A stretch of 64,000 bases of DNA, taken from the NCBI GenBank assembly GCA_021464415.1, contig CM038470.1, positions 26,809,601 through 26,873,600 on the forward strand, given 5' to 3'. The position numbers and the translations under genes are program-made. Of the stretch, positions 1 to 11,649 are shown piece after piece. Source of the DNA: Lonicera japonica (taxonomy: Eukaryota > Streptophyta > Magnoliopsida > Dipsacales > Caprifoliaceae). The notes beneath the pieces are model-generated. The model made no database searches and had not been told where the DNA came from. It was given only the letters and a program-made list of their open reading frames with translations. Each line of letters starts with the position of its first letter. The first letter of the stretch is position 1.

Positions 1-403
1 TAGATAAAGGAATTTGGACCATCAGTTTAAAAGTAGATGATTCAGATCTTGACAAAGTAGTTTATGCCTGCATGAGTCCTCACCAAAGTGAGACGTTGTT
101 GAATGAGTCCTCAATTAATGGTCTAGATTTATTAATGAGGAGTTGCATCCCTATAAAAAAAAGTTGAAAAATAATTGAAAAACAATTAAGTTTTATGGAA
201 AAATTTCTTGCCTATACCCAGGAAGAATTGGATTCCATGGGAAAACTGAAAAAGGAATAAAACATCTCACCAAATCAATCACTCTTCTTTGTGCTTCTCA
301 TACAAATGAGTAGTATTTTCAGTCACTTCCCTACTTTTTATCAAACGGACCAAAATGTTGCTATCAATACAGAGGACAACCATTTTTCGAAATGTGTGTA
401 CAG

Positions 404-550
404 GAAATGCTGAAGAGAAGAAGGAATCGGAAAAGAGAATCAGGTTTCTCCTTCAAATTCGCACTCATTGTGGTGATAATTGGAATTATGGCCGGCTTCC
501 TTTCAAAACTGTTAATGTCTTCCCCTCCCCTTCCACAGAATGATGTATGA
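404..550 (+). CDS. Probable last exon of an upstream gene, tail-anchored protein C-terminus (partial)
   Basis: After an acceptor-like CAG at 401-403 there is a 48-codon open stretch ending in TGA at 548-550. It reads as a basic cluster (KRRRNRKRES) followed by a hydrophobic span of about 20 residues (GFSFKFALIVVIIGIMAG) and a short tail. A basic patch, one membrane segment and a short end is the pattern of a tail-anchored ER protein, and it loosely resembles the C-termini of plant VAP27-type proteins. The upstream exons lie outside the window. Another open stretch at 3-167 may or may not belong to the same gene. The downstream T-rich DNA (560-660) would suit a 3'UTR. Identity is a guess; only the membrane-tail pattern is visible. 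Confidence 0.35.
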   Translation, partial: EMLKRRRNRKRESGFSFKFALIVVIIGIMAGFLSKLLMSSPPLPQNDV

Positions 551-904
551 TTTTCACCACTCTTTACAGTTCTAAGGAGACAGTTTTATATTTCTTCTTT
601 TTCATCGTTGTATAATTTTCTCTATATATATGTGTTTTTTTTTTCTTTTTTTCGGCTCTAAGTGAAAAGCTTGCCCTAGTCTGTTCTTTTCTCTTTGTAA
701 ATTGATTTGATTCATAAGTTTTTCTTCTATCACTTGGTTTGCCCTAAAAAATGTTGGTGTTTTTTTTTTTTGGTTGGTTTTTTGTATGTTAGTACTAGAG
801 ATCTTGATGCTGGTGGCTTTGAGAAACCAATTCGGTTTTTATAGTTGTATTGAGCTGCATCAATTGATTATTCTCCTGTTGTTAGCTTACATTGGCCACT
901 GTTA

Positions 905-1225
905 AGCCTCGTTTGGTTTACGGAAGGGAAATCAATTCCTTTATCTTTCCCATGAAGGTGGGAAATTAAATTTTCCGTCAAATTTTCTTTCTTGTGTTTG
1001 GTAAAGCATGGAAAGTATTTAGGTAAGGGTATTATTGTCTAAATTTTTTGTAATAAATGCTTGAAAATCGCATGGAAAAATCAATTACATGTGTTTTGAG
1101 AGGAATGTTTTATCCCTTATTTTTCCTTCTCTTGGGAAAGTGTTTCCGGAATTTATGCTTTCCAAACAAAGGAAATGAACAACTTTTTTTTTTCGAGTAC
1201 TAAAATCTGTGAACCAAACAAGGCT
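905..1225. mobile_element. MITE with TTA target duplication (PIF/Harbinger-like)
   Basis: The ends are inverted repeats: AGCCTCGTTTGGTTTAC at the left and the reverse complement of AGCCTTGTTTGGTTCAC at the right. Each end is flanked by TTA (902-904 and 1226-1228), the 3-bp duplication typical of PIF/Harbinger elements. It is 321 bp with no coding capacity. Confidence 0.65.
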
Positions 1226-1228
1226 TTA

Positions 1229-2600
1229 GTTTATTTGCAAATCTTTTTTGGCTCAATTGACATGCATTAATTGATACAATCAATAAATTAATATTTCACA
1301 TATTTTCAAATGAGTTATCATATATTACAATAAAAAATTATTCATAATATTTCTTTAGCAATAAAAGCACTTTATACTTGAAAGATTCAATTATGTTTTT
1401 CTTTGACTTAATGCGGAAGGGGTTAAAAAAAAAATTTAAAATTATTCGACTCCATCATTACTCAATGTAAAAATAAATAAATAAAATTGGATCTAAAAAT
1501 TTGTTATTTTGCTTTCTACCAAAGTTAACCAAAGCTTAAGGAATTTGTCTTGAAATTGCGTAGAACTTTCCAGGAGGATAATCTGCTTTCCCAATATGCC
1601 CTTGGATCTTCGGCCAAACTTCCTAGCTCAACACTTCTAAAGAACAATTAATACAATTGTGTATTAATTTTTCTTTTCAGTTTATCAGCGTAAGTTTGCT
1701 AAGAAAATACTTGTTATTTTAAAAGATAGAATAGCAATTCGTGGTACAATTATATTTACAAAATTAATTCTTTTAGGATAGAGAAATATAAAATATCACG
1801 ATATGCTCAAATATTTTTGTCTAATACTATTATACGGAAGTTCCAATTATTGAAAATAAAAAAAATGCTACAAATGATATTGTTACATGTATTTCGAATT
1901 ATTTTCAACCTTTTCTTTTTACATAAAATTATATATTCATGTTGGAAACTTGGAATTGGACAATAGATTTCAATAAGTTTTGTTTCTACATTTTAACTGA
2001 CACGGTAAAACTCTCGTTTTTAATTTTTTTAGATTCAAAAAATATATTGTTAACTAAACTTGAATTTTGCGTAATCGCTAAGCCATAAACCGGTACATGT
2101 ATATAAAAGCATATATGTGTGTGTGTGCGCGCGTTACATCCTTTGAGTTAGTTTTTTGAGTTTTAGAGTGTGTTATTTTTTTTTAACCTTTAATTACTGA
2201 ATATTGAGCCTTGAATATTGAATTCGAACTATAAAAATGATATTTGTTTTTTAATATAAATAAAATTTTGAATATTAAATATTTGTATAAAAAATTGATT
2301 TAAATTTAGAATTAAGTATTCAGTGAAAGGGATATCTTCTAATATTAAATGCTTAATTATTAAAAATAATAATCATTAATTTCTTAATAATTTAAGAAAA
2401 TAAACAATTTATTGCTGCAATTCTTTCAGTGAAAAACAAACACCCACACCCTTAATCATGAATTAGTCATAGTAAATAAATTGCAAACGCAGGGGCGAAA
2501 TGATAAATTTACAAAATATTTAGCCGAATAAAGAAGGTCTGGTGACTTGGAGGAAACACATGGCAACCCTATAAAAATACAAACATCTTATTCAACTTTC
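1229..2600. other. Intergenic, AT-rich, BI-1 upstream region
   Basis: No coding stretch or recognisable RNA gene is seen. There is a short GT/GC alternating run near 2117-2134. The last few hundred bases should hold the BI-1 promoter. Confidence 0.5.
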
Positions 2601-2604
2601 TCTC

Positions 2605-2612
2605 TATAAAAC
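2605..2612 (+). promoter_or_regulatory. TATA box of the BI-1 gene
   Basis: TATAAAAC lies 71 bp before the BI-1 start codon, after a CT-rich run. This suits a transcript with a 5'UTR of about 40 bases. Confidence 0.5.
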
Positions 2613-2675
2613 ACATTTTGCGTTGATTTTCAGTCACCTTTGATTTGGATTTTCAGTTAAAAAACTCAGAGAAAA

Positions 2676-5600
2676 ATGGATTCGTTCTTCGATTCACAAT
2701 CCTCTTCATCACGCAACAGTTGGACTTTTGATTCTCTCAAGAATTTCCGCCAAATCTCCCCCGTTGTCCAAACTCATCTCAAACAGGTTCGTCCTCTTTT
2801 TGCATTTTTCATATTTCTCGCACAGACTGTTCTGTTTCTGAGAAAACGATGGAAATTTGATTCGAAAATTTTATTTTTGGAGCCTTTGCCTTGTGTATTG
2901 TTGTTTATAAAACGTAGGAGTGACAAAATTGGCCTTAATTGAGGTATATGTTGCAGTATTGGTGATATAATTGGCACGGACTGTTTGGTTTCTGAGAAAA
3001 CGATGAATTTTTTAGAATAAAATTGATTTTCGATTCTTTGTCTTGTGTATTGTTGTTGAATTGGATTGTGGCGATAGCAAAATTGGTGTTAATTGAGTTA
3101 TGTGTAATTTGTAGAACGTTTGATTTGTCTCGTGTGTTCTTTTTGATAAAGGGTATCAATAACAAATTTGGCCTTAATTGAGGTATGTATTGATATATTG
3201 GTGATGCAACTGGCGATTAAGCAGAACTCTAGGTTTAGGTGTATGTGTAATTGGTAGAGCATTTCATTTATGAGGGAGTTATAGAGAAAAAGTGAGTTTT
3301 GGAGTTTTGTCTTCTATGAAATGCTTGGAAAACGGAGAGAATGATATGAATTAAAATTGTGATTCAAAACATGAAATTTGCCAATGAAGTCTTGAAAAAG
3401 AATAGGTGGATATATTAATGTGGCGTAGTTGTTGAGGCTAATTTTGGAGGAATGGAATTCAACATCAGTGAAAAAACTATAAAACTTTGCCATTAACTAG
3501 TTGCCGCATTGAATTTGATCATTTGTGTTTTTTTCGTCAAATGTCTTTGATTGACATGAATTTGTGTTCCTCTGGTGTTATACTGTGTCCATTATACAAG
3601 TCTCATATGTAATTTTAGTGCTTTTTATTGTTTTGAATATAATAGATTAATGTATTTATCAAATTGCAGGTTTATCTCTCACTATGTTGCGCTCTAGTAG
3701 CATCAGCAGTTGGGGCTTATCTGCATATCCTTTGGAACATTGGAGGTCTCCTTACAACAATTGGATGCATGGGAAGCATTGTTTGGCTACTCTCAACTCC
3801 ACCATACAAAGAGGTAGTCTCTTTGCGTGTCTTTCATCCATTGCCTTAGTCTTATTAGTCTTTTATACAGGCAAGATCTTTCATTCTTCTTGATTCTAAA
3901 ACTATTGTTTTTGTATGTTTGATTCTGAACAGCAAAAGAGGGTTTCACTTTTGATGACCGCTGCTCTTCTTGAAGGGGCCTCCATTGGCCCTCTGATTGA
4001 GTTGGCCATTGATTTTGACCCAAGGTATATCATATATGTTTGTACTTTGACATAAGTTATTTTTGAGGCGGTCGCCTGTTTAGTTGTTTTTTGTTCTTTT
4101 AATTCTTTAATTGCTTGGTGTGGTAATGTTTTTGTTCTATAGCTTTTATAATAACGTGAATGCAAGATTGCAATATGGTTATATGTTGTCTTTGTTATCT
4201 GTAAGTGTTATTGATATGAGCAATGCTACATTTACTGGGTGTTCTTACCACCTATTATTACCTGCATGCATTACATGCACATGCACATTCACAAGATACA
4301 ATAAGGGTACAACTCATGTAATGCACCCGGTAAGAATAGGTGGTAAGAATTGTAGGTAAGAAAAACATTTTCCTACTGATATTGATATCGTTCTGATCTT
4401 ATGGCAGTTCACACCTCTCCTTTAATTGTTTAAAAAGTTTGCAAATGACCATATATGCTTGAACAAAATATTATTAATATTCATTCTTCTATTGTTTGCT
4501 AGCTACACATTGTTATCATAATTGTGTGGATAAGTTGACATGATGTGTAAATTCTTCTGTTTCTTGTACTGTCAGTATTTTGGTCAGTGCATTTGTGGGA
4601 TCAGCTCTGGCTTTTGGATGTTTCTCAGCTGCTGCCATGTTAGCGAGGCGTAGAGAGTATCTTTACCTGGGAGGCCTTCTCTCCTCTGGTGTCTCGATTC
4701 TTTTCTGGTTGCACTTTGCATCCTCTATATTTGGGGGATCTGCAGCCATTTTCAAGTTCGAGGTATGAGATTTGCTATTGCTTTCATCCGGTGGGCCGGC
4801 CCTTAGATTTTGGGTGGCCAAGGCAAACTTCTAAACTTGCCCACTAAGATCACTTAGGGTGTTTGATAGCAAGAAAGGAATTTGGGTGGAAAAATGCTTA
4901 AATTCCAGGAAATTCTTTTTCTAGGCAATTGAACTCCTTGAAAAGAATTTAAAGGTGGTTGATTGTATTTAATTTCTAGGTGAAAAATATGTACTTTTTT
5001 CCCTGCAATGATGACTCCTTTTCCAACATTTGGATTTGGGCTTTGATTGCACACTTTTTACTTGGAATTGGACTTTTTTTGCCTTTGAGCTCTTTTCCAC
5101 CTCGCGTAGAATTCATTTTCCATGGGGGAATATGAACTCAAGTTCCTAGAATATTATGCACTGTTTACTTGTACCATTGAGTTAAATGGAATTGGAATTG
5201 CCTAGAAAATTCCGCAATCAAACCCTACCAAAAGATGGAAAAATACAGATTTTCCAAGTTTTCCATGTAACACTGTCTTTCAGACACACCCTTGTAGAAA
5301 GTATTGGACAAGGATACTAATATGACACCATGGGTAAGACTTGCCCTAGAAAGGCCGGCTTGCGAAGGATGGGTGCCCATTAGCTCATTACTCACCACTG
5401 ATCTGAAATCTATCAAATAATGAATCAATTTTAATTAAAAGATAATTCTGGATACTTCAAAACACGTATTTGAAAGTATTGAAACTCATAGCATGCATAC
5501 CCATATTACTTTGTATCACACATGAATTTGGAACAAAGTACCGGGCTATATACATGGGGCATTGAACCATCGATACATATTGAATAAGATATAGCGATAA

Positions 5601-6602
5601 TTTGGGGCCTTAGACTTGTGTATATACCCAAATTTTTGGGGGGTTGAAAAATTGTTTTCAAAATTGGGGCAAAGAAACCCAAGGGTTTGCCACAACGGTA
5701 AGGGTGAACTTGAGACTGTGTGGGTAGGCACAAGGTCTCAAGTTGATCCCCAATACGTGAAACCTTTCTTGGGCCATTGGGGGCATCTCTCGATTGAGCA
5801 ACCAGGGCCTCATGAGAATAGTGGAGGTGGGGCCCTGATACCCACGGTTATCAAAAAAATTGGGGCGAAGATGTGCTAATTTCCCTTTCTATCTTTCTTG
5901 TTTAATGGCAGTTGTATTTTGGTCTCCTAGTCTTTGTGGGGTACATGGTGGTGGACACACAGGACATAATTGAGAAGGCTCACCTTGGGGATCTGGACTA
6001 TGTCAAGCATGCCCTCACGCTTTTTACCGATTTCGTTGCTGTCTTCGTCCGAATCCTCATTATCATGGTAAGTCATATTTTCACTAGAGCAGTGACATGG
6101 TGTAATGGATTTAATGATGTTAGTTGGATTTGTGATGCAAGGGTTGGCATTCCCTCGCATACAAGGTGCTAGATAATTATAAAAGAGCACTATTGAAATT
6201 ATTTGAACCTCTGATTTCATTATCTAACGGTTATCGCTCAATCTGCTATACCACGTTATCATTACAACGGTTGTATCCAATATTCTTCCAAGGATTGATG
6301 GTGGGAAAAAGGGAAAAGAAACAAAATGATTTCATTTGTACAGAAATGGAAAAACCAAGTCCTGAACTTTTATCACCCAGTCTGTTCCAAAGTAAAATAG
6401 TAAAACATGTAATCCTCTTAATCATATTCCTTTTGTTTATTTTTCCTCCCATTTGTTCAATCCAAACACGCGTGGGTAATGTTAAAATTCTGTTGTATGT
6501 GCCATTATTGTTTCTTGGTTGACTTGTATTTTTTTTTTTTTGGGTGTATAGTTGAAGAATTCATCTGAGAAAGAAGAGAAGAAGAAGAAGAGGAGGAACT
6601 GA
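2676..6602 (+). CDS. BI-1: Bax inhibitor-1 (ER membrane cell-death suppressor), six exons
   Basis: Exons 2676-2786, 3670-3813, 3933-4024, 4576-4762, 5912-6067 and 6552-6602 join in frame to a 246-residue protein, the usual length for plant BI-1; all introns are GT-AG. BI-1 is a multi-pass ER protein of the TMBIM/BI-1 family that restrains stress-induced cell death and affects ER calcium. Visible family features are the N-terminal [19 protein letters not shown] segment (here [11 protein letters not shown]), hydrophobic segments starting at about residue 38, the run [19 protein letters not shown] in exon 4, the segment [18 protein letters not shown] in exon 5, and the charged C-terminus [10 protein letters not shown] needed in known BI-1 proteins for function. 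The start ATG follows a purine-rich leader and begins the conserved N-terminus. Introns 3 and 4 contain MITE and SINE-like insertions, but no exon is disturbed. Identification is firm. Confidence 0.96.
4231..4360. mobile_element. Foldback MITE in BI-1 intron 3 (family copy 1)
   Basis: The left arm contains GTTCTTACCACCTATTATTACC and the right arm its near reverse complement (GGTAAGAATAGGTGGTAAGAA). The centre carries TACAACTCATGTAATGCACC, which is shared with a second copy at 11531-11643. It is noncoding. Confidence 0.6.
4857..5225. mobile_element. MITE in BI-1 intron 4
   Basis: The terminal inverted repeats are GGGTGTTTGATAG at the left and CAATCAAACCC at the right. The left flank is TTA and the right flank TAC, so the target duplication is degraded or absent. 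The ends resemble the MITE at 47644-47986. GGCCGGCCCTTAGATTTTGGG at about 4794 and AGGCCGGCTTG at about 5351 may be the ends of an older hAT-like element around it. Confidence 0.45.
5675..5880 (+). mobile_element. SINE-like insertion in BI-1 intron 4
   Basis: GGTTTGCCACAACGGTAAGG resembles a pol III A box and CAAGGTCTCAAGTTGATCCC a degenerate B box about 50 bp later, as in tRNA-derived plant SINEs. The local base composition is GC-richer than the rest of the intron. I did not find clear target duplications. Confidence 0.4.
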
Positions 6603-6829
6603 GTTTTGCTAAAAGAAGAAACAACCGCAGCTGGGACTTTTGCCTAACACTACTAAGACTATTTTGAGTTTGTCTAATCTCGATACTTGTGTTTGTGGGT
6701 ACGTATTTGGCTTTTCCTTTTGGAATCCTCACGTGTTGGATATCAGATACTCAGGATTTTATTTTGGGTGGGGCACCTTATGTTATATACATAACACGTA
6801 CTATATAGAAGCCAATACATGATATTTTA

Positions 6830-8023
6830 AAGTTAGATGACATTTTATAGGAAAAAATAATAGTTCTTCACGGTCATCCTTGCAAGTTTAAATTGACAAT
6901 TTTCGGGGGTCGCGTTTGACGACAGATAATTGGCTATTGTCCCCACTGTGAAACAACATACGCTTTTGGGAGAGATTTAACAAGTCATATACAAATTGAA
7001 ATTGAAGAGAAATTAGGGGTTGGTTCGTACCTTTGGTGTTTTTCTTAATTTGAGAAAGCTGAATAGTGACTACTTAGGGTCTTTATTCTTTAATCAATTA
7101 CATTGAAGTTTGTTCTTTCTTGACATGAGCGTATAACCTGATAGCTAAGGTGCACCTTCGTGTGAGTTGTGACCGAGAGTTGCAAGTTTGAAATTCAGTG
7201 CGGAAGATTTTACAATCCTACAGGTTTAACCTAGCTAACGGACGCGTGATTGTCAGTATTACGTAAGTTATTAATGCAAAATCGAAGTGAGGACAAATGA
7301 GGGTTGGTTTTCTCTCCTTGTCAAATGCCCTAATGATATGAACAGTTGAACACCATCACAGGGACGCAAATGTTAAAGCATTTCCAATGTAAACTTTATC
7401 TATAACACTTGAAAAATGGCTTTAAAGAAACTGTAATCTCCTTGCAATTTGACAAAAGTGTGTAATGTTAATATGTGCGCCATCTGTTGCCAACCTCGTT
7501 GCATACTTTTTTTTTCTCTCCTCTCTATACCCAGTAACAACTCAATCAGAAAATCTGGTTTATGTTAATTGTACCTTCAGATGATGAATACAAAATTATG
7601 AACGTCGCGCCGGTAATGAATGTCAAATTAGCATCTCCAATAGACTAAAATATTCACTCGGACATGGGATTAAGTTTTGGGGTATCCAGCAAGCATTCGG
7701 GACTCAAAACTCGGGATTGAGTTTCGAGATGTATGACATTGGTCTTTCTAGTGTGGAATTTGCATAACTTATTTTAGGGTGATTTTGTTTCTATCCACTA
7801 CATCATGTAGTTAATCTACTCTTAAATTATAAAAATTTTGTACCAAGTTTTATAATATTATCCTTTTAAAAATTGATAAGCACATCCACTAATTAAAATT
7901 AATTTATAATTTTATAAATTTAGATTCCATTTTAATTAAGTTTCCTAATCAAAATATAATTCCTTTATAATTTCATTCATATTAACCTTTCAAAAAATTT
8001 CAAACGGTTTAGGATTAGGGTTT
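6830..8023. other. Intergenic region after BI-1, with a possible SINE relic
   Basis: No gene is seen. Around 7135-7200 the pair GATAGCTAAGGTGCACC and GCAAGTTTGAAATTC could be degenerate A and B boxes of a SINE. The rest is AT-rich. Confidence 0.35.
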
Positions 8024-8118
8024 ACAGCTACGCGTTGATTGATTGATTTGAAAATATTAGTCCGTATTTTTTTGAAGAAAAATAAAAACCCTAAATTAGA
8101 AGGGAGGGTGTATAGAAC

Positions 8119-8154
<36 letters not shown>

Positions 8155-8815
8155 CCTCTTGGTTAATCGAGCATATATATATCACCATTAATTCTCGGCC
8201 GGTCATTACCAACAAAATTAACATAACGAGCTATACCTACTTAGGATTATTTATTAGTCCCTTGCACTTTAATTAATGAGTCGAGACAGCTGCGCGTTGA
8301 TTGATTGATTTGAAAATATTAGTCCGTATTTTTTCAAAGAAAAATACAAAACCTAAATTAGAAGGGAGGGTGTATAGAACATGCATACATAAATATACAT
8401 ATACATATATATATATATATATATCAGTGCATTTCAAGTAAGGACCTTAACTTAAGATCCTTATTTACGGACCGAGCCATTTGACACGCTTCCCGATGGA
8501 ATTTTTTGATGAAATTTGGTGGGAATGTTTTTCATCATGTGTAGAACATCTCCACCAAATTTCATCAAAAAATTCAACCGAGAAGTGGGTTAACTACAGG
8601 ATTGAAAAATATTGGATATATATATATATATCCGTAAATAATGACCTTAAGTTAAGGTCCTTACTTGAAATTTTCCATATATATGTCCTCTTGGTTAATC
8701 GAGCATATATATATCACCATTAATTTCTGGCCGGTCATTACCAACAAAATTAACATAACGAGCTATACCTACTTAGGATTATTTATTAGTCCCCTGCACT
8801 TTAATTAATGAGTCA
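8024..8815. repeat. Two-copy tandem duplication, second copy carrying a MITE
   Basis: Unit A (8024-8285) starts ACAGCTACGCGTTGATTGATT and unit B (8286-8815) starts ACAGCTGCGCGTTGATTGATT. Both contain the same ordered blocks: GGAGGGTGTATAGAACAT, an AT microsatellite, CCTCTTGGTTAATCGAGC, CGGTCATTACCAACAAAATT, and an end close to TTAATTAATGAGTC. Unit B is longer because a 241-bp MITE sits in its AT tract. Noncoding. Confidence 0.85.
8431..8671. mobile_element. Foldback MITE with 40-bp terminal inverted repeats
   Basis: The 40-bp left end beginning ATTTCAAGTAAGGACCTTAA matches the reverse complement of the right end with two mismatches. A second inverted pair lies inside (GAATTTTTTGATGAAATTTG near 8500 and its complement near 8553-8578), so the whole element can fold. 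It interrupts the microsatellite of one duplication unit. Confidence 0.8.
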
Positions 8816-9633
8816 AGTTGTGGGGGGAGAGAGTGATTGGAATTGGTTTGTAGCTTTGAAGGACAAAGAGAAAGAAATAGAAATATAATGAATGTGTGTT
8901 ACGAGGAATAGTAGTAGTGAGGAGGTGGGGAAATGGCGTGGGAGGGGAAGGATGATGTAGGAGGAGGAGGAAGAGGAGGAGGGTTGGTGAGAATGAGAGA
9001 TACAAGGGGAATGGAAGGGGTGTGGTAGCCGCACAGCCTCTAAAGCATGCTAAAATGTACTAATCGATTCCCCAATACTTTTGTATATATTATGCTTTTC
9101 CTTTTGAAAAAGAAGAAGCAATAGCAAATAATTTGCCTATTATTTAATAATATTATAATCTAAAATTTTAAAGTGGTTCTACTTGTTAATTTAGTGGATA
9201 TTTAGGTATTAAATTATTATTCAACATAATATTTATAAAATTAAATTAATAATCTTTTTTTGTCAATCTATCAATTAACTTAATAGGTAATGCGAATTAA
9301 CTTAACATCGCAGATTAACTCTAAGATATAGTTGGTAAAACCAAATATCACCCTTTATTTTACCGTTAGGGATGGTCGACTACACCATTCTAACGTTGGA
9401 TATAAAATGTGAGCAAAACGATGGTGATGAAATGCATTTGGATCCATTTTATGTACTTGATCATACTTTAAAGACAGAAAAAGAAAAAAGAAAGGAGGTG
9501 GGCCTTACCACAGAAAAAAAAAAAACAGAGTTGGGCCCCTGGTCCATTTTCTAAATTTTGAGCTAAGCCTTCTTGATCCCAGTTGGGTCCACCCATAAAA
9601 AAGTATACAAAATATCAGTTTAGATATATCCTA
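8816..9633. other. Intergenic, strand-asymmetric purine-rich stretch
   Basis: 8820-9030 is strongly purine-rich on the + strand (many GAGG and GGAGGAGG runs). The open frames on its complement are low-complexity Ser/Pro/Leu and are not credible genes. The rest is AT-rich with no feature. Confidence 0.4.
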
Positions 9634-9786
9634 TTCCTCCGTTTCAAATAAAGTTTGTATTTTAACTTTACATTTTTCTAAATAAACGTTAGCTTCTTTT
9701 TTTTTTTTAATCAACAGTTAATAATAAAATTTAGTTTTATTTTGTCATACAATACAATGATCATTTTTAATTTGAGACAGTTGGAG
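9634..9786. mobile_element. Degenerate Stowaway-like MITE
   Basis: The left end TTCCTCCGTTTCAAATAAAG and the right end TTTGAGACAGTTGGAG are approximate inverted repeats flanked by TA (9632-9633 and 9787-9788), as in Tc1/mariner Stowaway elements. Confidence 0.5.
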
Positions 9787-10499
9787 TATTTTTAGAAGGG
9801 CCTCCGGTTTTCTTTTCCTTTTTTTTTAAAGGGGCTAACTACCATTTTTAATTGTCAATTTTATCGTTATAATTTCTTTGCCAAAAATAGAGGAAGAAAT
9901 AATAAGTCTCAACTCTATATTTTTTTTTTCATACACTAGAAACCATGATTCGTATGATAATTAACAGTGAACTGGTACGCAAAATAAAAGGCCTGATCAT
10001 GCAACACTTGTGCTTCGGTGTTTAATTGTTTAAATAAATTAAAAATTACAATAACTTTCACAATGGCTGTTTGAGGAAATATTTTGTGGACATTGTGATG
10101 CGTTGCTCATGTATTTGTAGCGGTGAAACTTGTATAGAAACTAATCGTAGTCGATCTAATGAATTTATTAATGTATTAATAATGTTATTATGTCCAATAA
10201 ACGCGTCTTCAAATTGTGGTCTTGTAAGTAATGAACAAATTGTACGAAAAAGCATAACTTGGAAAAGCAGAGGATGGGATTCCCAAGCAATTGATTGGCT
10301 AGCAAGATCCGTGATTTATGTTAATTGACTTTTGTCTTTGATTTTCCCTAGCTTTACCTGTTCTAATTACATCTTTTCACTTAGTAATCTATGCAACCTA
10401 ATATAAATGTGTTGTTTACATATATTTATCTAATATAAAATAATGATATTTTAATTTAGCGATAATTCATTGGTTAAAACGTATTATGTTAATACAGAG

Positions 10500-10800
10500 A
10501 CATTTGTATAAGAACCGGTCTTTATTTTTCCATTTCGAGAATTAAATTGATGATTTTTTCATCAAACTTGGTAGAGTATAGATCATCTCTATCAAATTTT
10601 ATCAAAAAATTCATTTTAAAGTTGTAGTATGATCATATAAAATTTCATCGGACAATTATATCACATTTTTAATCTCTTTCTAGTTTGAATTTTTTGATGA
10701 AATTTTGCGGAGATGATCTACTTATTATAAATATCATCTCCACCAAGTTTATGTCAAAATTCATCATTAATTCTCAAAACGAACAACGCATAGGAACTTC
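10500..10800. mobile_element. Compound foldback element related to the 8431 MITE core
   Basis: Two imperfect hairpins lie side by side (about 10548-10615 and 10683-10765). They share the GAATTTTTTGATGAAATTT and GGAGATGATCTAC words with the core of the MITE at 8431-8671. Outer parts CGAGAATTAAATTGATG and CATCATTAATTCTCAAAACG are also complementary. Boundaries are approximate. Confidence 0.4.
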
Positions 10801-11530
10801 TCTCTAGGTTAACGATGGATTTTATATAAACCCTACATTCTAACCAATACTTACGTAGCGACATCAATAGATATATCGGTCTATTATATCATATTCATAT
10901 GTGCCTAGAATTAGTTATTATGATTTATATTTTGTCACTTTGTAATTTTTATGTATGATACATGTACCAATTATTTTTAACGAGTCTATTTCATGTATAA
11001 CGAGATTTGTGTTTCTATATATTCATTTTAACATGTCTACCAAATTAACAGTTATTTTGTGATCTCAAATTCTAATATTGACGTGGCATGTAACAGTGTT
11101 TAGGCACAAATTTTAGGAATATTTTTGAAACAATTTTTTAATTAGACAAAAAAAAATTATTCGTGGTGGATGTATCATTTCTATCTTAGAGGAAATTATT
11201 GTATTCTTGATTGTGACTTTGCATTAACATTTGTTTTGTAATTTGAATCAATGGCACATGTTTTGTGCATAGTGGATAGTGTCATAAGTATGAATATTGT
11301 GAGATATTATATCTCCATTGCAAAGAAAGTTCCAAAAGTCATCCTGAAAATAAATTTGTAAGGGTAGGTAACAATTTTGAGCCTAACATCACATCAAACA
11401 AAAATACATTCAAGGCAAAATTATTATTTTCTAATTATTAGTTCTTAAAGGAAATGGGTAAAAACTCTCTTAATGAAAAAAAAAATTAAGAAATAATATA
11501 TATATTTTTTGAAATAAGGGCGTGCTATAT

Positions 11531-11643
11531 TTACCTATAAATCTTACCGCCTATTCTTACTTGGTATATTACATGAGTTGTATCGCAAGGGTACAACTCA
11601 TGTAATGCACCTAGTAAAAATAGGTGGTAAGATTTGTATGTAA
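11531..11643. mobile_element. Foldback MITE (family copy 2)
   Basis: TTACCTATAAATCTTACCGCC at the left is complementary to the right end (TAGGTGGTAAGATTTGTATGTAA, split here by eye). The centre forms a stem of TACATGAGTTGTA with TACAACTCATGTA. The middle and right half match the BI-1 intron 3 copy at 4231-4360. Confidence 0.65.
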
Positions 11644-11649
11644 GAAAAA

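Noticed and set aside
6166..6522. 118-codon open frame within BI-1 intron 5
   Set aside because: Lies wholly in the intron between exons that join perfectly in frame, with no family match.
8813..9034. Open frames rich in Ser, Pro and Leu on the minus strand
   Set aside because: They translate a purine-rich low-complexity stretch and have no domain.
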